Below, piece by piece: positions 25,667 to 34,689 of a DNA stretch of 64,000 nucleotides; positions within the stretch are counted from its first letter, which is position 1; the number at the start of each line of letters is the position of its first letter. A program made the translations under genes and the position numbers. This DNA is from Hyphomicrobiales bacterium. Its GTDB lineage: Bacteria > Pseudomonadota > Alphaproteobacteria > Rhizobiales > Beijerinckiaceae. The stretch covers positions 1-64,000 of the forward strand of contig JAIXUP010000058.1 of NCBI GenBank assembly GCA_027483505.1, in the 5' to 3' direction. Under the pieces are notes generated by a model. That model saw nothing but the letters and a program-made list of their open reading frames with translations. It was not told the origin of the DNA and did not search any database.

Positions 25667-26692
25667 TCAACGGAACGGCGGGGCGTAGAGGATGCCGCCC
25701 TTGGTCCAGAGCGCGTTCAGCGAGCCGTCGCGCGGGATGTTGATGGGGGTCTTCGGCCCGACATGGCGCTCGTAAATCTCGCCGTAGTTGCCGGTGGCCT
25801 TGAGCACACGGACCATGAAGTCCTTGGTCAGGCCCATGCCTTCGCCGATGTTGCCTTCGACGCCGAGCAGGCGGCGGATGCCGGGATTGGTCGAAGTCAG
25901 CATCTGGTCGACATTGGCGGAGCTAACGCCGAGTTCCTCGGCTTCGATCATGCCGTTGAGCGTCCAGCGCACGATGTCGCCCCAGTTGTTGTCGCCATGG
26001 CGCACGACCGGGCCGAGCGGCTCCTTCGAGATGGTTTCCGGCAGGATGATGTGGTCATCCGGCTTGGCGAACGACGAACGGCGGGCGGCGAGGCCCGACT
26101 TGTCGTTTGTATAGGCGTCGCAGCCACCGCCCAGATAGGTACCGACCAGAACGTTCTCGTTCTCGGCGGTCACCGGTTTGAAGGTCATGTTGTTCGAGCG
26201 GTAGAAGTCGGCGATGTTGAGTTCGGTCGTGGTGCCGGTCAGCACGCACACGGTTGCGTTGTTGAGTTCCTTGGCGGATTTCACGCCCGAGGCCTTGGGC
26301 ACCATGAAGCCCTGGCCATCATAGAAGTTCACGCCCGCGAATTCGAGGCCGAGCTGGGTGTCGCGAACGGCGGTCCAGGTGGTCGTGCGGGACAGGACGT
26401 CAGACTCGCCGTTGGCCAGCGAGGTGAAGCGCACGGCCGACGTCACCGACTGGAACTGGATCTTCCTGGGATCGTTGAAGATCGCCGCGGCAAGCGCGCG
26501 GCAGATGTCAACATCCATGCCCGACCAGGTGCCGTCGGAGGCGAGGGCGTAGAATCCGGGCGTGGGCGGACCCACCTGGCAATTGAGGCTGCCGCGTGCC
26601 TTGACCTGCGCGAGAGTTGCCTGGGCTTGCGCCGGAGCGGCATAGGCCACCGCCGCGGTCACAGCCAGAGCAGAAAGAAGTGTCCTGATCAT
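25667..26692 (-). CDS. aapJ: amino acid ABC transporter periplasmic binding protein AapJ-like
   Basis: 341-residue family-3 solute-binding protein. The signal peptide (about residues 1-23, ending PAQAQA) precedes a mature protein starting QATLAQVKARGSLNCQV and containing GTWSGMDVDICRALAAA. The C-terminus (LNALWTKGGILYAPPFR) matches the AapJ subgroup. GAGG precedes the ATG. It is the first gene of the importer-plus-kynurenine operon, so its ligand (perhaps tryptophan or a relative) sets the substrate of the pathway. AapJ proteins can be broad-specificity. Confidence 0.92.
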   Translation of the reverse strand: MIRTLLSALAVTAAVAYAAPAQAQATLAQVKARGSLNCQVGPPTPGFYALASDGTWSGMDVDICRALAAAIFNDPRKIQFQSVTSAVRFTSLANGESDVLSRTTTWTAVRDTQLGLEFAGVNFYDGQGFMVPKASGVKSAKELNNATVCVLTGTTTELNIADFYRSNNMTFKPVTAENENVLVGTYLGGGCDAYTNDKSGLAARRSSFAKPDDHIILPETISKEPLGPVVRHGDNNWGDIVRWTLNGMIEAEELGVSSANVDQMLTSTNPGIRRLLGVEGNIGEGMGLTKDFMVRVLKATGNYGEIYERHVGPKTPINIPRDGSLNALWTKGGILYAPPFR

Positions 26693-26761
26693 CGATTGTC
26701 ATCCTCACCCGAGATTGTTGAGCCACGCCAATTCACAGCGTTATCAAGTGAAGCAGAATCC

Positions 26762-26776
26762 ATGCCAGTGGGCAAT
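26762..26776 (-). promoter_or_regulatory. possible T-N11-A type operator upstream of aapJ
   Basis: On the minus strand the 15-mer ATTGCCCACTGGCAT contains a T-N11-A dyad (TGCC/GGCA arms) about 70 bp upstream of the aapJ start. A separate 8-bp palindrome TTGCGCAA sits 10 bp further upstream (26786-26793). Both resemble regulator sites but no regulator gene is adjacent. Seen as sequence symmetry only. Confidence 0.25.
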
Positions 26777-26839
26777 GCGTACCGGTTGCGCAAATTCCGG
26801 GGTTCGTCGCCCAGAACTCACGCCGTCTTGCGGTCGCGT

Positions 26840-28054
26840 TCAGGCGTCCGTGGGCGGCTTGCCCAGGACGCCTCCTGCGAAAAGACTGGCGATCTCGGCC
26901 TCATCGAGGCCAAGTTCACGCGCGATGTCGCCGCTTGCCTCGCCAGCCGGCGGGATGTCGCGCCGGAGTTTCGGCCGCACGCCATCGATTTCGATGGGCA
27001 GCGAGGGCAACCGGGTCTTGCGGCCATCCGGCAAGGTGATGTCCGTCATCGCGCCCGGATGGGCGAGATGCGGATCATCGAACATGTCTTCGGGTCTGTT
27101 GATCGGCGCGAAGGGCAGGCCGATGCGTTCGCAGGTGGCGAGGATCGTGGCGCGGTCAAGGCTGCCGAACAGCGCACGGACCTGCGGCATGAACCGGTCG
27201 CGCGCAAGCACCCGCTCCCGGTTCGAGACCAGGACCGGGTCCGACTTGAGATGTTCAAGGCCGAACTCGGAGCAGAAGGCTGCCCATTGGCCATCCGAGA
27301 CAACCCCGACGAAAACCTGCGAGCCATCGGCCGTGTCAAACACATCGTAGATGGCCCAGGCGGCGACGCGGTTCGGCATCGGCGCGGCAGCCTTGCCGGT
27401 GACGGCGAACTGCATCATGTGCTGGCTGACAAGGAACATGTTGTTCTCGAACAGGCCGATCTTGAGCAGCCGGCCGAGACCGGTGCGCTGACGCTCATGC
27501 ACGGCCGCGAGGATGGCGATCACGCCAAACATCCCGCCCATGATGTCGTTGACCGACGCGCCGGCGCGCAGCGGCCGCCCGGGCGGGCCGGTCATGTAGG
27601 CCAGCCCGCCCATCATCTGCACGACCTCGTCGAGCGCGGTCCGGTTCTCGTAGGGCCCGGTCAGGAAGCCCTTCAGCGAGCAGTAGATCAGTCCGGGCCG
27701 ATCCGCCTTCAGCGCTTCGTAGCCGAGCCCCAGCGCCTCCAGCGCGCCGGGCCTGAAGTTCTCGGTCAGGACATCCGCCGTGCCGATCAGGCGCTTGATC
27801 AGCGCCAGCCCCTTGTCCGACTTGAGATCGACCTGGAACGAGCGCTTGTTGCGGTTGAACGACACGAAGAACCCGGCGCCCGACCCGGCCAGCGCCCGCG
27901 TGTTGTCGCCATGGCCCATCGGCTCGACCTTGATCACATCGGCGCCGAGATCGGCCAGGATGAGGCCCGAGCTTGGGCCCATCACCATGTGCGAGAACTC
28001 GATCACGCGGATGCCCGCCAGCGGCAGCGGGCCCTGCGTTGCCGTTGTGGTCAT
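26840..28054 (-). CDS. class III (CaiB/BaiF) CoA-transferase, paired with HMG-CoA lyase
   Basis: 404-residue family III CoA-transferase: FNRNKRSFQVDLKS (66-79), ENFRPGALEALGLG and candidate catalytic Asp142 in TALDEVVQMMGG. The start overlaps the lyase stop (ATGA). The pair fits activation of 3-hydroxy-3-methylglutarate or a similar branched dicarboxylate (citramalate-like) with CoA taken from succinyl-CoA, followed by cleavage. It ends 147 bp before aapJ, so read-through into the kynurenine operon is possible. Confidence 0.9.
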   Translation of the reverse strand: MTTTATQGPLPLAGIRVIEFSHMVMGPSSGLILADLGADVIKVEPMGHGDNTRALAGSGAGFFVSFNRNKRSFQVDLKSDKGLALIKRLIGTADVLTENFRPGALEALGLGYEALKADRPGLIYCSLKGFLTGPYENRTALDEVVQMMGGLAYMTGPPGRPLRAGASVNDIMGGMFGVIAILAAVHERQRTGLGRLLKIGLFENNMFLVSQHMMQFAVTGKAAAPMPNRVAAWAIYDVFDTADGSQVFVGVVSDGQWAAFCSEFGLEHLKSDPVLVSNRERVLARDRFMPQVRALFGSLDRATILATCERIGLPFAPINRPEDMFDDPHLAHPGAMTDITLPDGRKTRLPSLPIEIDGVRPKLRRDIPPAGEASGDIARELGLDEAEIASLFAGGVLGKPPTDA

Positions 28055-29007
28055 GGGGCGCCCTTTGCGGTTGCCGCGACAAAGCCCTTGGGAAGGCCTG
28101 CATCGGGGACATGGCCATACATGCTCTCACCCGGCAGCCCTTCACGGACCCGGTCGCGCGCCGCGATCAGCTTGTCGATGTCGATGCCGGTCCTCAGCCC
28201 CATGGCTTCGAGCAGGAACACCAGATCCTCCGTGACGATGTTGCCCGTCGCACCCGGCGCATAGGGACAGCCGCCGAGGCCGCCTTGCGAGGAATCGAAG
28301 GTGGTCACGCCCACATCCAACGCCGCGACGACATTCGCCAACCCCTGTCCGCGCGTGTTGTGCAGGTGCGCGCCGCCGGCCTTGAGGCCCACCTCGCTCC
28401 TGAGGCGCCTGAACAGGCGGCGCACCTGGGCGGGATTGCCCATGCCTGTCGTGTCGGACAGGTTGATCGTGTCGGCGCCGGCCTTCGCCAGCATGCCTGC
28501 GAGCGCCATCACCCAGTCCTCTGCGACAGGCCCTTCCAAGGTGCAGCCGAAGGCCGTGGAAATGCCGACCTCGACGCCGGGGCGGCCCCGGCCGGGCAGA
28601 TGGCCGGGGGGAAGGCTGTCGCGCAGTGCCACGACAGCCGCGACCTGCTGGACGGCTTGTTCGGGCGTCATGTTAATGTTGGACTGCGAATGCAGCCGCG
28701 AGGCAGAGACCGGCATGGAGACGCGGTGGACCCCGGCCGCAAAGGCGCGCTCTGCTCCCTTCAGGTTGGGCGCCAGCGCCAGGATGTCGACATCAGGCAG
28801 CTTGACGCTCGCTGCGACAACCTCGGCGGCATCCGCCATCTGCGGCAGCAGGCGCGGGGAAACGAAGGAGCCGACCTCGATCTCCGGCAGGCCGGCTTCG
28901 GCAAGGGCGGCAATCCAGCCGAGCTTGGCGGCCGTCGGCATCACCTGCCTGATGCTTTGCAGTCCGTCGCGAGGACCAACCTCGCTGACAACGACATCCC
29001 TGGTCAC
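28051..29007 (-). CDS. hydroxymethylglutaryl-CoA lyase family protein
   Basis: 318-residue TIM-barrel lyase of the HMGL-like family. The N-terminal GPRDGLQ (Arg13, Asp14), the metal-binding His pair in GAHLHNTRGQG and the Cys loop GGLGGCPYAPGATGN are intact. It would cleave HMG-CoA to acetoacetate and acetyl-CoA, or a related 3-hydroxyacyl-CoA. It is the first gene of a two-gene unit with the CoA-transferase and is divergent from the DUF3108 gene across about 195 bp. Confidence 0.92.
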   Translation of the reverse strand: MTRDVVVSEVGPRDGLQSIRQVMPTAAKLGWIAALAEAGLPEIEVGSFVSPRLLPQMADAAEVVAASVKLPDVDILALAPNLKGAERAFAAGVHRVSMPVSASRLHSQSNINMTPEQAVQQVAAVVALRDSLPPGHLPGRGRPGVEVGISTAFGCTLEGPVAEDWVMALAGMLAKAGADTINLSDTTGMGNPAQVRRLFRRLRSEVGLKAGGAHLHNTRGQGLANVVAALDVGVTTFDSSQGGLGGCPYAPGATGNIVTEDLVFLLEAMGLRTGIDIDKLIAARDRVREGLPGESMYGHVPDAGLPKGFVAATAKGAP

Positions 29008-29202
29008 CGAAGCACCCTCCCCGCACGGTTTTGTGACCGCTGCGCAGGGCTGTGTAAAGGATTCGCGGGGCGCTCGTGGCGGGGCGGACGAACGCCCGGT
29101 TCATTTGGCGTTGAGGAATTCTGAATTACAGAAGCTTAACCATGAGCCTTGGTTTTGTCAGAATCGGGCCTCATGCCACGTGTTCGGTTTCGGAGTCCGC
29201 CC

Positions 29203-30069
29203 ATGCACCGCGCCTCAATGTCCTGGCTGACAGGGTTTGTCGCTGCCGCCTGCCTGACGTCCGCCATTCCGGCTTGGGCGCAGACGGGCGGCTCGGGCAA
29301 ATGGCAGGCGACCTATGGCGTGTCGCTGATTGGCCTGCCGATCGGCATTGCCAATGTGACGGCGGCGCTTGAGCAGCAGCGCTACAAGATCGACCTTCAG
29401 GCCCGGCTCACGGGTCTGGCAGGCATGGTGTCCGGCGGTCGCGGCGCGGGTCAGGCCTCGGGCGGCCTCAGCGATGGCCGTCCCGTCTCCAGCGGCTATT
29501 CGGCGTCCGGCTCCAACGGCAGGGAATCGCGCACGGTCCGCATGGCCGTGAGCGGCGGCACGGCGACGGCGGTGGACATCTCGCCGCCGATCGTCAAGAA
29601 GCCGGACGCGATCCCGGTCGCCGAAAGCCACAAGCGCGGCATCACTGATCCGGTCTCGGCGCTGCTGATGCCGGTTCCCGCCGGTCAGAACCCGGTGTCT
29701 GCCGCAGCCTGCAACCGCTCGATCCAGATCTTCGACGGCAATGCCCGCTATGACATCGCGCTCAGCTATGCCGGCACGCGCAACGTCGAAGGGCGCGGCT
29801 ACAACGGCCCGGTCGCGGTCTGCAATGCGCGTTATGTGCCGATTTCCGGACATCGTGACGGCAAGGCCACGCAGTTCATGGCCCAGAACAGGGACATCCA
29901 GGCTTGGCTCGCCCCGGTCGCCGGCACCTCGCTGGTGGCGCCCTACCGCATAGCGGTCCGCAGCGAGATCGGCATGGTGGTGATCGAGGCCACCCGCTTC
30001 GAGGGCATGGTCAAGGCCGCTGAATCATCCGGCGAGCAACGGACCCAGAGCGCCAGCGCCCGGCGCTGA
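29203..30069 (+). CDS. DUF3108 domain-containing secreted protein
   Basis: 288-residue protein with a cleavable signal peptide (about 1-26, ending PAWAQT) followed by a beta-rich DUF3108 domain (WQATYGVSLIGLPIGIANV onward), a family conserved next to RNA-processing genes in alphaproteobacteria. Two Cys (ACNRSI and VCNARY) might form a disulfide. I chose the ATG with GGAG seven bases upstream; earlier in-frame starts add residues without homology. Function unknown; periplasmic or outer-membrane-associated by inference. Confidence 0.85.
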   Translation: MHRASMSWLTGFVAAACLTSAIPAWAQTGGSGKWQATYGVSLIGLPIGIANVTAALEQQRYKIDLQARLTGLAGMVSGGRGAGQASGGLSDGRPVSSGYSASGSNGRESRTVRMAVSGGTATAVDISPPIVKKPDAIPVAESHKRGITDPVSALLMPVPAGQNPVSAAACNRSIQIFDGNARYDIALSYAGTRNVEGRGYNGPVAVCNARYVPISGHRDGKATQFMAQNRDIQAWLAPVAGTSLVAPYRIAVRSEIGMVVIEATRFEGMVKAAESSGEQRTQSASARR

Positions 30070-30198
30070 TGGCGTCCCGCACGCCGTGAGCCAGCAAAGC
30101 CAGGCGTGAACAAACCCTGATTCCGCCCGGGGTCGCCGATTCGGTCCGGTTTCGTTCGCAACGCGTTCCATCGCTGTCGAGCCTGCGCTGAAACGACC

Positions 30199-33100
30199 GT
30201 GGACATGGCCCGAATGCGTGTTGCGCCCGTCATCCCGGCATGGTCAGTGCAAGCTGCAATGTCCGTCCGCGCCCTGACCCCCGCCGTCCGCACCCGTGGC
30301 GTCACAGCCGTGCTGGGGCCAACGAACACCGGCAAGACCCATTATGCGCTCGAGCGCATGACGGCCCATGCCACGGGCATGATTGGCCTGCCCCTGAGGC
30401 TGCTGGCGCGTGAGGTCTACGGCAAGCTGGTTGCGAAGGTCGGCGTCAAGGCTGTCGCGCTTGTCACGGGCGAGGAGAAGATCAAGCCGGACAATCCGCG
30501 CTTCTGGGTCTCGACCGTCGAGGCGATGCCGCGCGACCTCAATGTGGACTTCGTCGCTGTCGACGAGGTCCAGCTTGCCGCCGATTATGATCGCGGCCAT
30601 GTCTTTACCGACCGGCTTCTGAACCAGCGCGGCCGTTCCGAGACGCTGCTGATCGGGGCGGGGACGATGCGCCCGCTGATCGAGCAGTTGATGCCGGGCG
30701 TCCATGTGGTCACCCGGCCACGGCTGTCGAGCCTCAGCTTCGCAGGCGAGAAGAAGCTCACCCGTCTGGCCCCGCGCACGGCGATCGTGGCCTTCTCCGC
30801 CGACGAGGTCTATGCCGTGGCCGAGTTGATCCGCCGCCAGAAGGGCGGCGCGGCCGTGGTGATGGGCTCGCTCAGCCCGCGCACGCGCAACGCCCAGGTC
30901 GAGCTCTTCCAGAACGGCGACGTCGACTACCTTGTGGCGACTGACGCCGTCGGCATGGGACTCAATCTCGACGTCGACCAGGTTGCCTTCGCCGCCGACC
31001 GCAAGTTCGACGGCCACCGCTTTCGCCATCTCTATCCGGCCGAGCTTGGCCAGATTGCCGGACGCGCCGGCCGTCACATGCGCGACGGCCTGTTCGGAAC
31101 CACGGGCCGATGCCCGCCTTTTGATCCGGACCTGATCGAGGCGATCGAGAACCACCAGTTCGACGCTGTCCGCCAGTTGCAATGGCGCAACCCGGATCTG
31201 GATTTCCGCTCGCTCAATGCGCTGAAAGCCTCCCTCGCCGTTCAACCCAGTGAGCCCGGGCTCGCCAAGGCGCCGGCCGCAGACGACGAGATCGCGCTCG
31301 AAATCGTCTCGGGGGATGCCGAGCTGCGCAACCTTGCCAACGGCCGGGCGGCGGTCGAAAAGCTCTGGGACGCCTGTCAGGTTCCGGACTACCGCAAGGT
31401 TTCGCCGCATATCCATGCGGAACTCGTCGCCACCATCTATCGTTTTCTGATGGACCGCCGCGGCATCCCGGCGGACTGGTTCAAGCGCCAGATCGCGCAA
31501 CTTGACCGCACGGATGGCGACATCGACACCTTGTCCAACCGGATCGCCCAGATCCGGACCTGGACCTTCGTCGCCAACAGGCCGGACTGGTTACCGCAAG
31601 CAGAGCATTGGCAGGCCGTGACGCGTGCGGTAGAGGACAAACTGTCCGACGCGCTGCACGAGCGTCTGGCGGCCCGCTTCGTGGACCGCCGGACCAGCGT
31701 GCTGATGCGTCGCTTGCGGGAGAATACGATGCTTGAGGCTCAGGTCACGGCCACAGGTGACGTTCTGGTCGAAGGCCAGCATGTCGGCAGCCTGTCCGGT
31801 TTTCATTTCGTGCCGGACGCCAACGCCTCGGGGCCCGAAGCCAAGGCCCTGAATGCTGCCGCCCAGAAGGCGTTGGTAAGCGAGCTTGAAGCGCGCGCAG
31901 CCCGCGTCTCCCTCGCCGGCGACGAGGCGTTCGTTCTGGCCAATGACGGCCTGATCCGCTGGGTTGGCGAGCCGGTCGCCAAGCTCACGGCAGCGGAAAA
32001 GATTCTCGCGCCCAGGGTCCGCCTCATCGCCGATGAGGCCCTGATGGGTGCGGCGCGGGAACAGGTCGAACAGCGGCTGGAGTTGTGGATCAAGGCCCAG
32101 ATCACGCGGCATCTGGGAGCGCTTGTCGTTCTTGAGGACGCGCCCGACCTCACCGGCATCGCCCGCGGCATCGCCTTCCAGGTCGGCGAGGCGCTCGGCG
32201 TCCTCGACCGGACCAAGGTCGCAAACGACGTCAAGGCGCTGGAACAGGACGCGCGCGCATCGTTGCGCAAGCATGGTGTCCGCTTTGGCGCCTACCATCT
32301 CTACCTTCCGCTTCTGCTGAAGCCGGCTCCGCGCGCGCTGGCCTCCCTGCTCTGGGCCCTGAAGCACGGCGGCCTTGAGCAGAAGGGCCGCGACGAGATT
32401 GCCCATCTGGCGCTGTCGGGCCGGACGTCGATCCCGGCCGACAAGGAGGTGCACCGCGACCTTTATCGCGCCGCCGGCTTCCACGTGGCGGGCGAACGCG
32501 CGCTTCGGGTCGACATCCTGGAACGGCTGGCCGATCTGGTCAGGGCGGCGATCGCCTATCGCCCCGGCGTGACGGTCGGTGAGCCTCCACCCGGGGCGGC
32601 CGATGGCGACGGCTTCGTCATCACGGGTGCGATGACATCGCTGGTCGGAGCATCGGGACCGGACTTCACCAGCGTGCTGAAGGCGCTTGGCTACGCCGTC
32701 ACAACCCGGAAGGGCCCGGCGATCACGGTCCCCTTGCTGATGCCGGCTCCGACCACGCCGATCGTCGCCGCTGTTGCGGAATCCCCGGCCGAAGCCGCGC
32801 CGGGCGTTGTGGCCGAACAGCCGGCAGAGAGCGGGCAGCCGACCGAGCCTTCGGCCGCTGACGCTGCGCAGACAGAGGTTCCGTCGACCGAGCCCGTCGA
32901 GACAGCCGCCGTCGAGGCGACAGCGGAACCCGAGGTTGGCGAAGGCGCCGAAGTTTCTGCAGCCGTCGACGCTGCACCCGCGCCTGATGTCCCGGAGATC
33001 GAGGTCTGGCGCCCGCACCGCCAGCACCAGCGTGATCAGCGCGGCGGCCAGCGCCCGGGAGGTGGCCGTGGCAAGCCAGGTGGGGCGACAGAAGGCGCGC

Positions 33101-33579
33101 CGCGCCGGAACCATGGCCGCAGCGGCGCGCCTGCCACTCCGGCGCAGGGTGAGCCGCCATCGGATGGCGCGGCGCCCGCGTCAATCCGCCCCCGTGAGGA
33201 CCGTGCGGCCCGCTTCCGGCCTGACGCGCAGCGGGCCAATGGGCCGAGGATGCCTGGCGGCGGCCCCAGATCGGCCGATGCCGAAGGTGCAGCCCGCGCT
33301 GGCCGCGGCAAGCCTTTCGGAAATCGCGACAGGGGACCTGCGCCGCGCGCCATCGGCGACGACGCGGGTGAGGAGGCCGGCGGCAGGAGGTTTGGCGGAC
33401 GTGACCAGCGTGGTCCGCGCCCGGAGCATCGCGGCGACAAGCGCGGCGACGCGCGGCCGGATCGCGGCTTCCGCGATGAGCCACGCGCGCCGAGGCCCGA
33501 GCGCCAGCCGGATCCCGATTCACCCTTCGCGAAGCTGGCCGCCCTCAAGGCGCGGCTTGAAAGTGAACGCAAGCCCTGA
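30199..33579 (+). CDS. SUV3-like superfamily 2 RNA/DNA helicase
   Basis: About 1126 residues. Helicase core: Walker A GPTNTGKTHY (40-49), DEVQ box (122-125), C-terminal motifs DYLVATDAVGMGLNLD (243-258) and QIAGRAGRH (285-293), as in mitochondrial SUV3. A middle region follows, then from about residue 880 a Pro/Ala/Glu-rich then Arg/Gly-rich disordered tail that probably binds RNA. Likely role: RNA unwinding in decay or ribosome-related processing. The start is uncertain: a GTG gives this length, with ATGs 2 and 20 codons later. Followed after 15 bp by the S4 protein gene. Confidence 0.92.
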   Translation: MDMARMRVAPVIPAWSVQAAMSVRALTPAVRTRGVTAVLGPTNTGKTHYALERMTAHATGMIGLPLRLLAREVYGKLVAKVGVKAVALVTGEEKIKPDNPRFWVSTVEAMPRDLNVDFVAVDEVQLAADYDRGHVFTDRLLNQRGRSETLLIGAGTMRPLIEQLMPGVHVVTRPRLSSLSFAGEKKLTRLAPRTAIVAFSADEVYAVAELIRRQKGGAAVVMGSLSPRTRNAQVELFQNGDVDYLVATDAVGMGLNLDVDQVAFAADRKFDGHRFRHLYPAELGQIAGRAGRHMRDGLFGTTGRCPPFDPDLIEAIENHQFDAVRQLQWRNPDLDFRSLNALKASLAVQPSEPGLAKAPAADDEIALEIVSGDAELRNLANGRAAVEKLWDACQVPDYRKVSPHIHAELVATIYRFLMDRRGIPADWFKRQIAQLDRTDGDIDTLSNRIAQIRTWTFVANRPDWLPQAEHWQAVTRAVEDKLSDALHERLAARFVDRRTSVLMRRLRENTMLEAQVTATGDVLVEGQHVGSLSGFHFVPDANASGPEAKALNAAAQKALVSELEARAARVSLAGDEAFVLANDGLIRWVGEPVAKLTAAEKILAPRVRLIADEALMGAAREQVEQRLELWIKAQITRHLGALVVLEDAPDLTGIARGIAFQVGEALGVLDRTKVANDVKALEQDARASLRKHGVRFGAYHLYLPLLLKPAPRALASLLWALKHGGLEQKGRDEIAHLALSGRTSIPADKEVHRDLYRAAGFHVAGERALRVDILERLADLVRAAIAYRPGVTVGEPPPGAADGDGFVITGAMTSLVGASGPDFTSVLKALGYAVTTRKGPAITVPLLMPAPTTPIVAAVAESPAEAAPGVVAEQPAESGQPTEPSAADAAQTEVPSTEPVETAAVEATAEPEVGEGAEVSAAVDAAPAPDVPEIEVWRPHRQHQRDQRGGQRPGGGRGKPGGATEGAPRRNHGRSGAPATPAQGEPPSDGAAPASIRPREDRAARFRPDAQRANGPRMPGGGPRSADAEGAARAGRGKPFGNRDRGPAPRAIGDDAGEEAGGRRFGGRDQRGPRPEHRGDKRGDARPDRGFRDEPRAPRPERQPDPDSPFAKLAALKARLESERKP

Positions 33580-33594
33580 ACGCTCCGGCTGCCG

Positions 33595-33864
33595 ATGCGT
33601 GACGACAGGCAGCGGCTGGACAAGTGGATCTGGTACGCGCGCTTTGCCCGCACGCGCACGGCGGCGCAGGACTTGATCGAGTCCGGCCATGTGCGCATCG
33701 GCGGCCGAAGGGTGACGTCTGCCGCGCACGCCCTCAGATACGGGGATGTCCTGACCATCGCTGCCCCCCACGCGACGGCGGTGGTCCGGGTCATCGGCCT
33801 CGGCGCAAGGCGGGGCGATGCGGCCAGCGTCGCGGAGCTTTATGAGCCGGTCAATCCAGGCTGA
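33595..33864 (+). CDS. S4-domain RNA-binding protein (Hsp15-like)
   Basis: 89-residue protein consisting almost wholly of an S4 RNA-binding domain: RLDKWIWYARFARTR at the start, then ESGHVRIGGRRV and YGDVLTI. Hsp15 family members bind free 50S subunits carrying nascent chains. It is probably cotranscribed with the helicase gene just upstream. Confidence 0.9.
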   Translation: MRDDRQRLDKWIWYARFARTRTAAQDLIESGHVRIGGRRVTSAAHALRYGDVLTIAAPHATAVVRVIGLGARRGDAASVAELYEPVNPG

Positions 33865-33991
33865 TCCGCATTCGGCACAGCTTGAACACATGGCCGTGCG
33901 AGGCTAGACCTCGACCAAGGTTCGCCGCAGCCGGTCCCGAGGGGCCCGCGACCACAACCAATCGGCCCGCAGGGCCCGCCGGGGATAGTGA

Positions 33992-34330
33992 ATGACCTAC
34001 GTCGTTACCGAGAACTGCATCAAGTGCAAATACATGGATTGTGTCGAGGTTTGCCCCGTCGACTGCTTCTATGAGGGCGAGAACATGCTCGTCATCCATC
34101 CCGACGAATGCATTGACTGCGGCGTGTGCGAACCTGAATGCCCCGCCGAGGCGATCAAGCCGGACACCGAACCGGGCCTTGAGCAATGGCTGAAGCTGAA
34201 CGTCGATTACGCGAAGTCATGGCCCAACATCACCCGCAAGAAGGACGCGCCGGGCGACGCCAAGAGCTTTGACGGTGTGGCCGGCAAATTCGAAGCCTAT
34301 TTCTCGCCCGAACCGGGTGAAGGCGACTGA
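33992..34330 (+). CDS. fdxA: seven-iron ferredoxin FdxA
   Basis: 112-residue cytoplasmic electron carrier with one [3Fe-4S] and one [4Fe-4S] cluster, as in Azotobacter ferredoxin I: Cys9, Cys12, Cys17, Cys21-Pro, Cys25 and then Cys40, Cys43, Cys46, Cys50-Pro. GGGGA lies upstream of the ATG. The C-terminal WPNIT motif and acidic tail are typical. Located between the S4 protein gene and carD, a frequent arrangement in Hyphomicrobiales. Confidence 0.96.
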   Translation: MTYVVTENCIKCKYMDCVEVCPVDCFYEGENMLVIHPDECIDCGVCEPECPAEAIKPDTEPGLEQWLKLNVDYAKSWPNITRKKDAPGDAKSFDGVAGKFEAYFSPEPGEGD

Positions 34331-34351
34331 GTGCCCCGTGCGGCAGGAATC

Positions 34352-34384
34352 TGTTAACCATGTGCGTCCGGCGTGTGGTTAACA
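34352..34384. promoter_or_regulatory. 9-bp inverted repeat TGTTAACCA / TGGTTAACA upstream of carD
   Basis: Two perfect 9-bp arms are separated by 15 bp, so the half-sites lie about two helical turns apart, which suits a dimeric regulator. Each arm contains TTAACC; the left arm reads TTAACCAT, identical to a CtrA-associated half-site described in Caulobacter. A further TTAA lies 8 bp after the right arm. The site is 22 bp after fdxA and about 305 bp before carD. Confidence 0.5.
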
Positions 34385-34454
34385 AATCGCTTAAGCTTTG
34401 AAACCCGCTGAAATATGTGGTAACACCTTCTCTCAGTCGGAATTCAGGTCCACG

Positions 34455-34475
34455 CTCCCGCAAAGTGGGGGTTTT
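34455..34475 (+). terminator. weak Rho-independent terminator candidate after fdxA
   Basis: Stem CTCCCGC / GTGGGGG (with G-T wobbles), loop AAA, followed by TTTT. It sits 125 bp after the fdxA stop. The T-run is short, so it may be an attenuator in the carD leader instead. Confidence 0.35.
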
Positions 34476-34689
34476 CACAACAGGTTGTCGATCATTCCGA
34501 GCCGTAAGTGATTGCGGCCGGCAAGAAGCGGCGCGCCAGCGGGACATGCCTTTCACAACGGCTGAGGGGAAGTGCGCAAGCGTCTTGTCACGCATGCGAA
34601 GTCGTGATGGGCAACCTGTGCCGGCCCGGCATGGGCGGCCGTGGAGTGTTGTCTGCCGTCAGGCAGATCGATCAGGAGATTGATTCTAG

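Larger units (their letters stand above)
34331..34689 (+). other. 359-bp spacer between fdxA and carD
   Basis: No gene found. It contains the TTAACC inverted repeat near its left end, a weak hairpin with a short T-run, and an AGGAG ribosome site just before carD. If the promoter is near the repeat, carD has a leader of roughly 250-300 nt. Confidence 0.5.

Noticed and set aside
25337-28264. 975-codon plus-strand open frame across aapJ and the CoA-transferase
   Set aside because: Spans several well-supported minus-strand genes and has shadow-frame composition; no recognisable domain.
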